Shown one piece after another: positions 44,780 to 56,233 of a stretch of 64,000 nt of DNA (its first letter is position 1; the number at the start of each line of letters is the position of its first letter). This DNA is from Notospermus geniculatus (Eukaryota > Nemertea > Pilidiophora > Heteronemertea > Lineidae). The translations under genes were made by a program, and so were the position numbers. The stretch is taken from positions 144,384-208,383 of the forward strand of contig NMRB01000416.1 of assembly GCA_002633025.1 (NCBI GenBank), read 5' to 3'. The notes under the pieces are model-generated. The model did not search any database and was not told where the DNA came from. It worked only from the letters and a program-made list of their open reading frames with translations.

Positions 44780-45145
44780 CCCAAGCTGAAAAGACTTGTT
44801 GAAACCCTGAGCTGAAAAGCTCTGTCGCCATGCCAACCTGAGCTGAACAGATCTGTCACTATGACAACCTGAGCCGAACATCATTGGCGACCATGACAAC
44901 CTGAGCCAAACATCACTGGTCACTATGTCGACCTAGGCCTAACATCACTGGTCACCATGACAACCTGCACAGAGAGCTCTGTCACCATGACAACCTGGGC
45001 AAAACCATGACAACCTACACAGAGAGCTCTGTCACCATGACAACCTGGGCAAAACATCACCCTGATCACCATGATAATTTGAGCCACACATCACTTGTAA
45101 CCATGACAACCTGAGCCGAAAAGCTCTGTCACCATGACAACACTC
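44780..45145. repeat. Minisatellite, about 32-bp unit
   Basis: Repeats of GTCACCATGACAACCTGAGC with AGCTCTGT or ACATCACTG spacers, about ten copies. Confidence 0.85.
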
Positions 45146-45163
45146 CAACTGAAAACTTGCCTT

Positions 45164-45384
45164 TTCAGGATTGGTGGAAGCATATCACCACAACTTTTGC
45201 TTCTGCTTCTGCTGCGGCACTCGTAACTGTTACAGCATTCCACGATATATCTCTCCTCAGAAAGACTGCGGCATCTTGGCAGATCTTTCAGCATTGGTCT
45301 CGCACGGTATTTTGGCCATATGTCTTCAACGACGGCTTCACCATAGTTGACACATTCACAACTATCGAAAGAAAACCTATGTAG
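45164..45384. CDS. Region open on both strands, possible exon
   Basis: Plus strand: acceptor-like CTTGCCTTTTCAG precedes an open frame that ends at TAG. Minus strand: the frame contains VVEDIWPKYRARPMLKDL and ends at AAG/GCAAGT, a possible GC-type donor. The hydrophilic minus-strand product looks slightly more protein-like. No family was recognised on either strand. It could be chance in a composition-balanced stretch. Confidence 0.2.
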
Positions 45385-46005
45385 CTCAGGACTCCTGCTC
45401 TGGCTGTATATCCCCATGTCTCTGAACTTCACCCATCTTGGCCACATTTCAGATGCGGGTAGGAAGAACGTTCTTCAAAGTCCCACAAGAGCAGTACACG
45501 CAAAGCCTGTCACAGGTTTTCAAGACACTGAAGTGCACAGGACAAATATCTTCAGATAATCCAGTAGGATTTCAATTAAATTCGTCAAAACTGCCTTAAA
45601 AACTGAAAACGATATCCAGAATTTAGAAACGGGAGTCGAAATATCCACAGAAATGGTACATCACAGGGAGAAGCTCCAAATGAACGTTGAAGATGCTCAA
45701 CAAATACAGATGCAGTTGACTCAGGAATATCAACGAGTTGAAAAGGTTTCTAAGACTGTTGAGCAACACTTTATGAAAATTAGAGGCCGGATATTGTCAC
45801 AAATTCATATAGCACGCTCTCTCCTCTAGTCATGTGTAATTAATGAAGGTGACTTTCATGCACCTCAAATTAAAGAGCAACTCGACCCCCTTCCGTGTTA
45901 ATTGAAGGTAAGGTTACCCGAGCTTCATTCAATCACCTAATGGCAATTGAAATCATTTGACTGCAGATTTCCTACATTTGGTGACAAAAGTAGAATCCAT
46001 AGAAT
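45385..46005. other. Non-coding stretch, no gene recognised
   Basis: A short coiled-coil-like reading of 45600-45800 (Glu/Gln/Lys-rich) is broken by stops and was not called. Confidence 0.3.
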
Positions 46006-46007
46006 CA

Positions 46008-46172
46008 CAGTCAAACCTCTCTATTAAGGACACCCTTAGGACTGAGGGATGCTGTCCTTGATATGGAGGTGTCCTAATTACAGAGGTCAAAATGAACAGA
46101 AATGACCAACGAAAGATACACCCTTTGTGTCCTTAATTAGAGATGAGGTCCTGTCCAGACAGGGAGGTTCCA
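46008..46172. mobile_element. pogo/mariner-like MITE, near full length
   Basis: CAGTCAAACCTCTCTATTAA at the left, GGAGGTTCCATT at the right, and paired GAGGTGTCC / TCCTTAATTAGAG words inside. Confidence 0.65.
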
Positions 46173-46439
46173 TTAGACCTAGTCCAACCTTAAAAGGCTT
46201 TCTTATCAGTGTGATTCAGCCAACTTCTATGAAACCATAGCGACAACCAGATTCAACTCCATCTAGGGTTTTTATTGTACCTGGCAATTCTCAATCATGT
46301 CTTATGCCTTTTTCATTCAGATGAAACTTGGCTTTCAAATTTTTCTTGGAGTGGTGCCTCCTTCCCAATGCGATGCATTCGGGATACATGTATGCCTACT
46401 TGCTTCTGCCTTCAGAATCTGCCAACCTGCCCTACTTGC

Positions 46440-46930
46440 TTATCCCTTTTACATGTTTTAGGATCTGCCTACTTGCAAGAGCCTTGCCAAAAGTACTTGC
46501 TAATGCCTTCGTGATTTGTCGATTTGTTAATGCCTTTGCCAACTACCTTATGCCTTTGGGATTTGCCTTCTGCTTATGCTCTCATGATCGCTACTTGCTA
46601 TTGCCTTAAGATTTACCTGCTTGCTAATGTCTTTGGGATTCACCAACTTGCTATTGCTTTTGCAATCTACTTGCTTATGCCTTCAAGATTTACCTGCTTT
46701 CTAATGCCTTTGTGATTTGCCAACTTGCTATTGCTTTTGCAATCTACTTGCTTATGCCATCACAATTTGCCTGCTTTCTAACGTCTTTGTGATTTGCCAA
46801 CTTGCTATATTGCTTTTGCAATCTACTTGCTTAATGCAATTTGCCTCCTTATTGCCAATGACTTAAAGATTTGCCGACTTGTTAATGCCTTAGATTTGCC
46901 AATTTGCCTCCTTGCCTTCTGATTTGCTCT
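46440..46930. repeat. Degenerate minisatellite, about 24-bp unit
   Basis: Units of TTTGCCAACTTGCTAATGCC and close variants. It recurs at 47580-48020 as part of a 1.1-kb tandem duplication. Confidence 0.85.
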
Positions 46931-47163
46931 TCAGTTTCCCTTACTTATCCCTCAGATAATGAAATCTGAGCCGAGAGCAAGGGATACATTGGAAGGGTTA
47001 ACGGAATTAGTGGCGACAGTTTGCGACTAGGCATTGATGTGAATCGGTGGGTCAAAGTATGCTTGATCAATGATGTGATAGGAAATCAATCATAGATATT
47101 GATTGAAGGCTGTGTCGTTCATTGAAAGCCGTGCCAATATTGTTTGTGCATTTGTATTTGTAG

Positions 47164-47370
47164 GAGGACGGTAATGTTATACCAGAGTTTGGATAAACAT
47201 GCTTTGGTTAAAAAATTAGTTGTTGAGGCAATGTCTGAGATGTGCGATATTGAGGCTCTCAGAACAGTTCAAATAGTGAAAAAGGCTCTTGGGCTTATCG
47301 TCAACAGTTGACTCCATTTCAACTCAAGTTGACTCCTGGTCACCTGTACTTTTGGTACAATAAGACATAG
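47164..47370 (+). pseudogene. Frameshifted copy of the candidate exon at 48274
   Basis: Same sequence as 48274-48487, but ATATTCC is missing between 47266 and 47267. The frame then shifts and meets a TGA about 12 codons later. If the exon is real, this copy is broken. Confidence 0.3.
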
Positions 47371-48273
47371 TGCTTGATGGTGGAACGGTTCTTGGTGAAA
47401 TGAAACAAATCTGAAAGTCTCACAGTTCAAAAAGCAGCAAAGCAGACTCAAAATTGGCTTGTTCATACTTTTTCACATTTTTAAAGGTCAACTTGAATAA
47501 GGTGAGACTCCGACCTTTTGTCTGTTGGTGCAAAAAATGCATGCTAGCTCCTCAAGGCAGGGGCGCCACTCCCTGTGACTACTTATGATCGCTACTTGCT
47601 AACGCCTTAAAGATTTGCCTGCTTGCTAATGCCTTTGGGATTTGCCAACTTGCTATTGCTTTTGCAATCTACTTGCTTATGCCTTCAAGATTTACTTGCT
47701 TGCTAATGCCTTCAAGACTCCTATTTGCTAATGCCTTAAAAAGTGGCCTTCTTGTTAATGCCTTCATGATTTGCCTGCTTGCTAAATGCCTTTGGGATAT
47801 GCCAAGTTAGTTACTAATGCTCTCCTATCTGCTACTTGCTTATGCCTTCAGGACCTGCGTACTTGTTTATGCCTCTCAGGATTTGGGTACTTGCCAGTGG
47901 CTGTAGGATTTGCCTCTTCCCAGTGTCTTGCCTACTTGCTATGCATTTAGAATTTGCCTCCTTGCCAATGACTTAAATATTTGCCGACTTGTTAATGCCT
48001 TAGATTTGCCAATTTGCCTCCTTGCCTTCTGATTTGCTCTTCAGTTTCCCTTACTTATCCCTCAGATAATGAAATCTGAGCTGAGAGCAAGGGATACATT
48101 GGAAGGGTTAACGGAATTAGTGGCGACAGTTTGCGACTAGGCATTGATGTGAATCGGTGGGTCAAAGTATGCTTGATCAATGATGTGATAGGAAATCAAT
48201 CACAGATATTGATTGAAGGCTGTGTCGTTCATTGAAAGCCGTGCCAATATTGTTTGTGCATTTGTATTTGTAG

Positions 48274-48487
48274 GAGGACGGTAATGTTATACCAGAGTTT
48301 GGATAAACATGCTTTGGTTAAAAAATTAGTTGTTGAGGCAATGTCTGAGATGTGCGATATTGAGGCTCTCAGAACAATATTCCGTTCAAATAGTGAAAAA
48401 GGCTCTTGGGCTTATCGTCAACAGTTGACTCCATTTCAACTCAAGTTGACTCCTGGTCACCTGTACTTTCGGTACAACAAGACATAG
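48274..48487 (+). CDS. Candidate terminal exon, unrecognised
   Basis: TTTGTATTTGTAG (acceptor AG at 48272-48273) leads into about 70 codons ending at TAG. The product has an alternating charged and hydrophobic pattern (LVKKLVVEAMSEMCDIEAL) and then QLTPFQLKLTPGHLYFRY, which reads like real protein. I do not recognise the family. A retroelement origin is possible given the duplicated, repeat-filled surroundings. Confidence 0.3.
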
Positions 48488-48658
48488 TGCTTGATGGTGG
48501 AATGGTTCTTGGTGAAATGAAACAAATCTGAAAGTCTCACGGTTCAAAAAGCAGCAAAACAGACTCGAAATTGGCTTATCCATAATTTTTCACATTTTTA
48601 AAGGTCAACTTGAATAAGTCGAGACTCCGACCTTTTGTCTGTTGTGCAAAAAATGCAT

Positions 48659-49276
48659 GCTAGCTCCTCAAGGCAGGGGCGCCACTCCCTGTGCTGCTCA
48701 GTGAAGATACTCTGTGATACTGGCAGCAGAGTACCTAAAAACTGTGGAACGGTTGATATGGACTTGTCTGGTTGGTGCACAAAACTGGGTACGCTAGCTC
48801 CTCGAGGCAGGGGCGCCACTCCCTGTGCTGCTCAGTGAAGATACTCTGTGATACTGGCAGCAGAGTACCTAAAAACTGTGGAACGGTTGATATGGACTTG
48901 TCTGGTTGGTGCACAAAACTGGGTACGCTAGCTCCTCGAGGCAGGGGCGCCACTCCCTGTGCTGCTCAGTGAAGATACTCTGTGATACTGGCAGCAGAGT
49001 ACCTAAAAACTGTGGAACGGTTGATATGGACTTGTCTGGTTGGTGCACAAAACTGGGTACGCTAGCTCCTCAAGGCAGGGGCGGCACTCCCTGTGCTGCT
49101 CAGTGAAGATACTCTGTGACACTGGCAGCAGAGTACCGAAAACTGTGGAACGGTTGATATGGACTTGTCTGGTTGGTGCACAAAACTGGGTATGCTAGCT
49201 CCTCGAGGCAGGGGCGCTATTCCCTGTGCTGCTCAGTGAAGATACTGTGCAAGTGACACTGGTAGCAGAGTACCTA
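48659..49276. repeat. Satellite, 134-bp unit, about 4.6 copies
   Basis: Starts of GCTAGCTCCTC fall at 48659, 48793, 48927, 49061 and 49194. The first three units are almost identical and the last diverges. Since 134 is not a multiple of three, the long plus-strand frames here are shifted from unit to unit and are not genes. Confidence 0.95.
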
Positions 49277-49630
49277 TAGTGGAATAGGTATTACACGGGT
49301 TGATATACCGGTAGGTGTAATGGCACCAAGAGAGGCTGCTGTCTTGACAGTTTCGAAAGTGGTGCGTCCAACGGAAGTCAGATCAGAGCAAGAGAGTTCT
49401 GTCTTGACAGCTTGTATAAGTGGTAAAGCTGAAGGTTGGTTCCTGCAATACAGCAATGATTGTACTGGCACTGAGGGCAGTCATCAATGATGCCAAATAT
49501 CACAACTTCTGAAAAATATTCAATGCCACAAATTTCCATTTCTTTCTCAAATTGAACTCAGAGTTATGTTACAACTTACATCATTCCACAAGATCATTGT
49601 ACAAAGAAATCATACTCAACTTGTTTGTGC
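49277..49630. other. Non-coding stretch, nothing recognised
   Basis: TCTGTCTTGACAG-type words occur twice about 60 bp apart. No gene. Confidence 0.35.
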
Positions 49631-50179
49631 AATGAGGAACCAGAGGAACTAACGTCACAACGCGGCGCTGTGAGCAGTGCGACCGAAGTTTCTTTTTTCT
49701 AACGTTATTTCCATTCATTTCTGGCGTGAAAATCACCCTTTCGTTTCGGTCGCCTGGCATTAAAATTTACACCATCTTGTAGCAGATGAAAATGTCTGCA
49801 ATTTTGCATTGCTTTTTTCCTTAAAGCCCCACAGTATTGAATTTTACGGTATTTTCAAAATGTTAGGAGAGAGCACAAAGAGGTCTCATAGCCTTGTGAA
49901 GGTCCCCAAAAATACATTTTTACACTACGCTGACGTCGTGACGTCGTCAAGAATCGCGGCGACGATTTGCGTTTTTCAGATTCAATACAGTGGGGCTTTA
50001 AAATGAAGACATAGATGACGATTTCGGCAACGCCTTTATCTCATTTTTTCTGTAGAAAATGTACAGCAGATTTTTTCATGACGTAGCGTCAACACATAAA
50101 ACGACGTCAATGACGTCGTTTCGGTCGCACTGCTCGCAGCGCCGACCTGTCGGGATTTCCGGCACGCGGGTTCCTCATT
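49631..50179. mobile_element. Inverted-repeat element, 549 bp, with a nested insertion
   Basis: AATGAGGAACC at 49631 and GGTTCCTCATT ending at 50179. Further in, GGCGCTGTGAGCAGTGCGAC pairs with a near-complement at about 50135. Without the nested element the host is about 372 bp. No clean target duplication was seen. Confidence 0.75.
49825..49997. mobile_element. TTAA-type MITE, 173 bp, nested
   Basis: AGCCCCACAGTATTGAAT at the left and its near-complement at the right, with TTAA outside each end (49821-49824 and 49998-50001). Its ends resemble the element at 6477-6680. Confidence 0.8.
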
Positions 50180-50820
50180 CTTAAAAAGTTTTTGTAAATA
50201 TTCTTAAAGAATGGATAAGATTACACATTGATGTCTTACGATCTGAAGGTAAAATATGATACTCGTTAACCCAACGATATCCAGACGTCAAATTCAAACT
50301 TAAACCCCTCGGCGTTACATATTGGATCAAATTTTAGGAAGACGCAGTAGTGTTTTCGTCAAAGAAATATTAACCCATTCTAGGCCAGATCTAGGATCCA
50401 GAGAAAGCCGGGCCCACCAGGCCTTCCAGAAATCATGGTCAACTGCCAGGACTTTTAATATTTCCAAATTTTCTGCTCCGTTTAAAAGATTTTCCACCAG
50501 AGGGAGCTGAAGTCGGTGGCCCCACACAGATCTGCCATTGTCCCTCAGCCCCAAAGTGTTAAATCAATACATAGTCATTTTCAATCATCACCAATCAGTT
50601 TTATGTCCACTCGTCGCCGTGATGGAACGTTGATAGGCAGGGGTAGTTATGTGCTGAAGACACACGGCTATCAACGACAATCATTGCCAATGGTCTAATG
50701 TGTGGACTTACCACGATAATTATGGAGCAACATGATTAGTTTCTTCAATACACTATATCACCACGTTTGTCTAGATTGCTTCAACAGCAGTTCGAAGCTT
50801 TCCCTTGAACTATAGAAATC
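50180..50820. other. Non-coding stretch, no gene recognised
   Basis: The frames at 50322-50554 overlap on both strands without a recognised motif. Confidence 0.35.
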
Positions 50821-50825
50821 CTGAG

Positions 50826-51126
50826 CAGGGTCCCCGCCAGAGGGTACTTTGGGTACAAATAGAGTACCCTAAAAAAATTTGAGGGTACGATATAGTACCC
50901 TGAAAAAATCACTTCAGTAATGTTTTTCATAAATTTGTTGCATTTCAAATGCAACTTTCATGCAGAAGGAAGACTAATTTTGCATTTTGGAGTTTAAAAA
51001 ATGACTCTGGAGGCCATTATTAACAAAAAAATGTTTTTTCAAAAAAAAAAATTTTTCACAAATTTTTTTTTGAAATCCCCCCTCCTTACAGGTCGTACCC
51101 TGGAAAAAATCCTGGCGGAAACCCTG
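50826..51126. mobile_element. hAT-like element, 301 bp, with 5-bp duplication
   Basis: CAGGGTCCCCGCCAG at the left and CTGGCGGAAACCCTG at the right. CTGAG is duplicated at 50821-50825 and 51127-51131. It is the third clean 5-bp case in the window. Confidence 0.8.
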
Positions 51127-51127
51127 C

Positions 51128-51290
51128 TGAGGAACCTCCCTTTGTGGACACCTCTGCCAGGAGGACACCTCTCTACAGATACTAATGTTCAGTCAAAAGT
51201 AGACATTTCTTTTCATCTTGATCTCTGTAATCAGGACACCTCTTGATTAAGGACAGCTTCTGTATTCCCAAGGGTGACCTTGTTAGAAAA
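51128..51290. mobile_element. pogo/mariner-like MITE fragment
   Basis: GGACACCTCTGCCAGGAGGA and TCAGGACACCTCTTGATTAA match the family at 46008 and 56070. It abuts the preceding hAT-like element. Confidence 0.6.
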
Positions 51291-51292
51291 TG

Positions 51293-51395
51293 GGGATTTG
51301 GCCTAGTGGTCAGGGCGTGCTGCCCCTGAGTGCTGGCGATTGCCTTATGCAAGGTGGGTTCGAGTCCAGTAGGAAGCTATGTCTTTCACCTTAGA
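51293..51395 (+). repeat. tRNA-derived SINE head
   Basis: TGGCCTAGTGGTCAGGGC (A-box, about 51299) and GGGTTCGAGTCC (B-box, about 51356). A tRNA-like arm fits between them but the acceptor stem does not pair. Confidence 0.65.
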
Positions 51396-52029
51396 AACCT
51401 ATTATTATTTCGTGACCTTGTTAGAGATGCTCCACTGTTCACTGACTTGACAGCATTGAGTATGTCACCTTTTGCTCTCTACACAGTGTTGACAAATGAA
51501 TTGTAATGTAGGAGTAACTAGCTGCCCCGAAAAAGTCAGGCAGTGAGAGGGAGTAGCCTGATCCATCAGATGAAGAATCACTCACAGGAGGAATTCATCT
51601 CAGAACTTGAAACATCCAATTCGCTCCTGAATCAGTGTTTCAGGGAGATGGGGAATCTCAATCAGAACAGAAAGTGTAGGGAGCAAGAAATAATGAAGAA
51701 GCAATCCGTCTACAGACCGTTTCCCAATCTTTGCTACCAGTACAGTGTGTAGGCGGCAAAGATGGGAACTCGTTTAATTCATCTTGACACAATGAATTGG
51801 TTTAACTTCAATTTGTTGACATGATATTGATGAGACATGATTGGTATATTGATCGCGTGGATAAATTACGTTTTAGTTCATGAATTATCATGGTGGACTG
51901 TACTATAATCAGATGGAATCGCTGATCAAGTGTCTGGGGTGAAGGTGAGGAGGAGAAGAGGTGGAAGTTAGGGGTAAGGGGCAGGTTAGTATGGAACTAA
52001 GGTTATGTTATCAAAGCAACAGACTGGGC
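51396..52029. other. Non-coding stretch, nothing recognised
   Basis: No supported feature. Confidence 0.35.
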
Positions 52030-52123
52030 ATCCTCCCATAGCAGGGTTTGTCACACTCTGCTTGCACACAAAGTTTGTGCGAACGGATGAAGTGAAGCAA
52101 GTATATCCCTGCAGGGGAGGATG
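52030..52123. mobile_element. Hairpin MITE (copy 4 of 4)
   Basis: CATCCTCCCATAGCAGGG at the left and CCCTGCAGGGGAGGATG at the right. The inner arms are partly diverged. Confidence 0.75.
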
Positions 52124-52634
52124 AAGTCTAGGAGGTTTGGGGTTAGCCATGGCTGCCGATGCGGCAGGAGATGATTTGATGATGGAACTAGCAATAGATA
52201 ATTTAGTTCCCTCCGGCAGAACTGCTGCTTAGATAACTCCCCTAGAAAATTCCCTCCTACAGTACAAATTGTCGCCAAGACCCCCCCCCCCCCAAAGAAA
52301 TTAGAATATGAAGCCAAGAATTTGGGCCTGAGTTTGTAAGAATTCATCGGGAGGGAGGGGGAAATTGTCCTGGAGGGACTGTCTCTGGGGAATTTTTCTG
52401 GATGTGCTAATAGGACGCGTGGGGCATGAGGTCCAAAAGATTCAGATGAAGGGTGGGGCATGCCTCGGTTACAGAACCTACATCTGGTTATCTATTATGG
52501 GGTGGGACAAAATGAGATCGGAAAACTTTTGGTTGAACTTTGTATGGATACCTGAAAATGCTGAAGTGATACCAGAGTCACTCAACAAGAAACGGAAACA
52601 GCCCAGTGCTTGACAAGAACGAAAAAGAAAGTAC
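52124..52634. other. Non-coding stretch, no gene recognised
   Basis: Includes a poly-C run near 52283. Frames on both strands show no motif. Confidence 0.35.
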
Positions 52635-52641
52635 TTACATG

Positions 52642-52735
52642 GGAAACTTGTCCATTATCTTGCAGACAATCTGATGGTCAATCCCGATATAACCCACCCT
52701 GTCTGAATATGTCTTGATCAACTTCACAGATAAAC
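52642..52735 (-). CDS. Candidate internal exon, unrecognised
   Basis: On the minus strand the frame VKLIKTYSDRVGYIGIDHQ, continuing to IVCKIMDKFP, ends at a consensus donor GTAAGTACTT. The 5' border is uncertain: AAG near 52725 or CAG near 52705 could be the acceptor, but the pyrimidine tract is weak. The frame stays open further upstream to 52985. No family was recognised. Being on the same strand as the EPAC-like exon it could belong to the same gene, but it does not resemble the EPAC N-terminus I know. Confidence 0.3.
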
Positions 52736-53123
52736 GATTATATAATAGATAATAACGGGGTATTGACCTATGTGGATAGTACCGGCATGGACTAATGAGA
52801 GGTAGTTCTGTGATGACATCAACATTCTTGGCTCGTTTGGTCAACTCAACGGCAATTAGTGTCCTCCTTATTAGTGATAAGTGGGCACATGGTTGAATGA
52901 AGTAATAGCCATACTCTATGCTTTTGCACACTTGGTGGTAAAGGATACGGCTATTACATGTACTACCGTACCTCCCCCTGATCACAAAGGGTGATACACC
53001 CTTTTACAAATGGATTCGCTACCTTTGTTGAGGTGGGTTTGAAGGAGCGAAACTTGGGGCGAAGTGCTTCAATATGACTCCATTCGGCGTCTCAGCCTGG
53101 TCAGTTCCTGAGGACTGGTCTTA

Positions 53124-53264
53124 CGCCTGCTTTCCATTGGCGCGTTTCCATGTGCAGAAATGCTCAAAAGCATTGTTTTTTTCCTCGCCGTGACCAACGA
53201 AGCGGAAACAAACAATGCTTTCGAGCGTTTCCGCGCACGGAAACGCTCCAATGGAAAGCAGGCC
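53124..53264. mobile_element. Harbinger-like MITE, 141 bp, TTA target
   Basis: GCCTGCTTTCCATTGG at the left and its complement at the right, continuing as GCGTTTCC against GGAAACGC. TTA lies at 53121-53123 and 53265-53267. Confidence 0.8.
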
Positions 53265-53267
53265 TTA

Positions 53268-55298
53268 GACATTGCTGGCAATCACTGGAACTCAAAAGAC
53301 CCAACGTACCCAAAGTATTTGCCACTACGCATGTGGTTTACCTCCTGATCAAAGAACGCAGTTTCCAGTCTATTTACAACATGTTCCCATCAAAGTCATC
53401 AAGATTGTTGATTCCAACTGTAGAATTTTTCCACAGCTTCTTTGCCTTCAGGATCACGAAACTCTCTACTGACTAACTGTCCCAGCTACCTCTCCGCTAC
53501 GCCGAGCGATAAAAAGATTGAGACAAAACCCATTATCTAAATTGAAATGATGAGCGGAACTCATTGAGCACTGAAGGTGAGCAGATGACATATCTCCAAA
53601 AGAGATTGCATGAAAACGGCGGGCGAGGTTTAGGGAAAACCATTAGAAGACATGTTATTCATTATTGCTATCTGAGGATTATTCGTTCAAACGTTTGTAA
53701 AGCTTTTCATTTGTTTTGGCAAACAGCACTGAGGAAATTGCTCAACAACAACGACCTTCAAAGGAGAAATAGAATGAATTCGTTAAAGGCAGATTTCCAT
53801 GAAGTGGGCAGCACACGAGGCGACACCACAAGTGATCTGACTGCCATTGAGCAGCTTCTGTTGATGCCAGGTGTACGCTGGACAGTGATGCGTGGAATCT
53901 TCTCACCAGCGATGATTGCCAAATAACAAACAACAACAAAACTGAAATCGCCCAGTTTGCAGTGGCTGGATGGAAGTTCGGTGGTGATCAGATCGTTTGC
54001 AATACTGCCTTCACCTCGGCCAGTGTACTGCCCATTTTACCACAACGGAAAGACTTCACGGCGAGTAGGCTTGCGTCTTTCTGAACAGCCTGTGGTGTGT
54101 AGAGTTTGGCAGTTTCTGCGCATGCCCCACCTTTGCTTCAAGCCAACACCAAAGGGTACATAAGCTTACAGGCCAAGGACAACACCAACCAAAACGCGAC
54201 ACTGACAGCGTGCCTTTAATTCATTCACAACCTGTCACAAGCAGACACGTTCTGTTCAACAAACATCAAAAACTTCAAACCTCGGGTGGAAAGATTTCAA
54301 TGAACGTTGTACACATCTATCACATCAAGGCTTCTCAGAAGATTTCCATTCATTCGTAGAAGACACAAATTTTCAGTATCGTGCCTGGCGACCCTCGGAG
54401 TAAACGTGTTAACCCTCGACGACGGAAGAAGACAACAAACACTCTCGTCAACACCTCCAATGGCTTCCTCACACCTTGAGCTATCACTATGGCAACATTC
54501 TTAGAAAATGCCCTCTGGTGCCAAAATATAAATCACACCAAGAGTGACTTTTCACTTTTTCATGGCTTTACACAACATCTTCCAGGAATCCATATCAGAT
54601 CCAATAAAGTGAAGCCAAAAATTGTACAGCAACTTTGAGACAGTGTGTGTCTTCAAACACATACGTACCCCTTCATGCCTGAGGATCCTCTGAAGCCTAA
54701 GTGACATGCCACAGTGTAACCATATTGCAAATTTTCCCTAAAATTTGTCTCTGAGTTCTCTTCATCGGATCATAATTTGAAGTTTCATAAGTCAACATTC
54801 ACCATGTCAAATACTTCTACTTCGAAATTTTCTTCGTCAAACTATTTCTGAAAGTTACTTGAGTGACATTGGACCTGGGTATCTCCAAAGTTCCCACAGT
54901 CATATTATGCCTTCCATTTTCATCCTAATCAAATAAGTATTCCAAGTTTCCTTCTTTGAGTTCCGTCAGACAGTCTTCCTCCAAATTTTCCGAGAATGAA
55001 AATCAATGTGAGCACTGAGATTACCAGTTGGTCAGATGACCAAAGATCATCAACTGAACCTGCACCAATTTAAAAGCACCGACTTGTCTCCCCGGTCCTA
55101 GTAGTGGTCCATCTAATAGAGTGTGTGAATGAAAAGGCAAAAATCCATATTTGCAATTATATTACACACAGCTTGAGCTACAGGAAAGGCATTCTGGCAT
55201 GTTTGTTTTGGAGCCCGCATTGTTACTTATCCAATCAACCCTCACAAGTCGAATTAGCGTTCCACAATCAGGATCCCGGTGGCCGGCAGCAGGGGCAT
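53268..55298. other. Non-coding stretch, no gene recognised
   Basis: The plus-strand frame 53564-53926 (120 codons) is the longest but has no recognised motif, splice border or codon signal. No tandem or inverted repeats were noticed. Confidence 0.3.
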
Positions 55299-55629
55299 GC
55301 TGGTCGATGGAAACTGCAAAAGGCAGTTTGGTCACCGGGATTAGCAATATCGACAGCAGAGATGCTAACAGAGTGCAACCATCGTGATTGCTACCAAGGA
55401 CTGCTGTTTACAAGTCCAATACCCTACGCAAGGTAAAGAGGAACATTAGAGCTGAGCAGACAGGAAGCCTAGTGTTAATGTTTCCTTGCAGTGCTTCTCA
55501 TATGTCAGGGTGTGGCCGGAACGCCAGGATGAGACCAATCTGGGCGGAGGGGTTGCAACAGCATGCCGAAGGCAATCCAGCAGGATTGTGCCAACCAAGA
55601 GAAAGCAACAAGGACTTGACTAGACAATA

Positions 55630-55758
55630 GGGACTTCCGGCAAATCTCCGTATCGTCGGTCCGTATGACGTATGACGTATGACTTTAATAGAAAATGCAT
55701 TAGCTCAATACGTCATACGTGATACGGATCGACGATACGGAGCTTTGCCGGAAGTCCC
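55630..55758. mobile_element. Mariner-type MITE, 129 bp, present only in copy 1
   Basis: GGGACTTCCGGCAAATCTCC at the left and its near-complement at the right, with TA at 55628-55629 and 55759-55760. The matching point in copy 2 (about 58187) reads GACAATATGAAAG with no element. Confidence 0.85.
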
Positions 55759-56025
55759 TAATGTGAAAGATTTGACGGGCCTCTTCCAGAGAGGACGAAG
55801 GATCTGGAGTTGTGCACCCTCTCAAAGCGGGTCTTTATCTCCTCTGCTGTATCTTTTCTGACATAAGGGGAGGCACTGGGTCAGGTGAAATGACCTGTAT
55901 CTCAGCGGATGGAGGTTGTAGGGGTACGTTGAGTAGCAGTAGTCTTGCACAACCAGACTCTTCCATGCTTGTGTTACAAACTGTAATGATGGGGGGGGGG
56001 GGGCTTTTTCAGGAGTGTACGATAG

Positions 56026-56026
56026 N
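56026..56026. other. Single-base gap between poly-G repeats
   Basis: N lies between two versions of a poly-G plus CTTTT.AGGAGTGTA.AATAG segment that copy 2 carries only once. Confidence 0.9.
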
Positions 56027-56069
56027 GGGGGGGGGGGGGCTTTTCATGACTGAGAGGAGTGTAGAATAG

Positions 56070-56233
56070 GAGCTCCTTTATTAACGGACACCTTTGCCAG
56101 GAGGACACCTCTCCAGTAAGGACAGCAGAGTCCAGCCCCAAATGGTCAAGTCTGTTCATTTCGACCACTAGTGAAGACATCTCTCAATTAAGGACAACAC
56201 CAGTCCGAAGGTGTCCTGAGTAGAGAGTTGTAC
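56070..56233. mobile_element. pogo/mariner-like MITE in copy 1
   Basis: GGAGCTCCTTTATTAACGGA and GGACACCTCTCCAGTAAGGA, with TCTCAATTAAGGACA toward the right. The copy-2 counterpart is at 58448-58574 and is shorter. Confidence 0.6.

Larger units (their letters stand above)
46931..48700. repeat. Tandem duplication, about 1.1-kb period
   Basis: 46930-47579 and 48040-48692 are nearly identical with an offset of about 1110 bp. Each holds a unique block plus the first part of a 134-bp unit (GCTAGCTCC at 47543 and 48659). No N lies at the join, unlike the other duplications here, so this one is more likely real. Confidence 0.85.

Noticed and set aside
48635-49106. Three overlapping plus-strand frames containing DTGS, like an aspartic-protease motif
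   Set aside because: They are the 134-bp satellite read in successive frames. The motif lacks the surrounding retropepsin pattern and repeats only because the DNA repeats.
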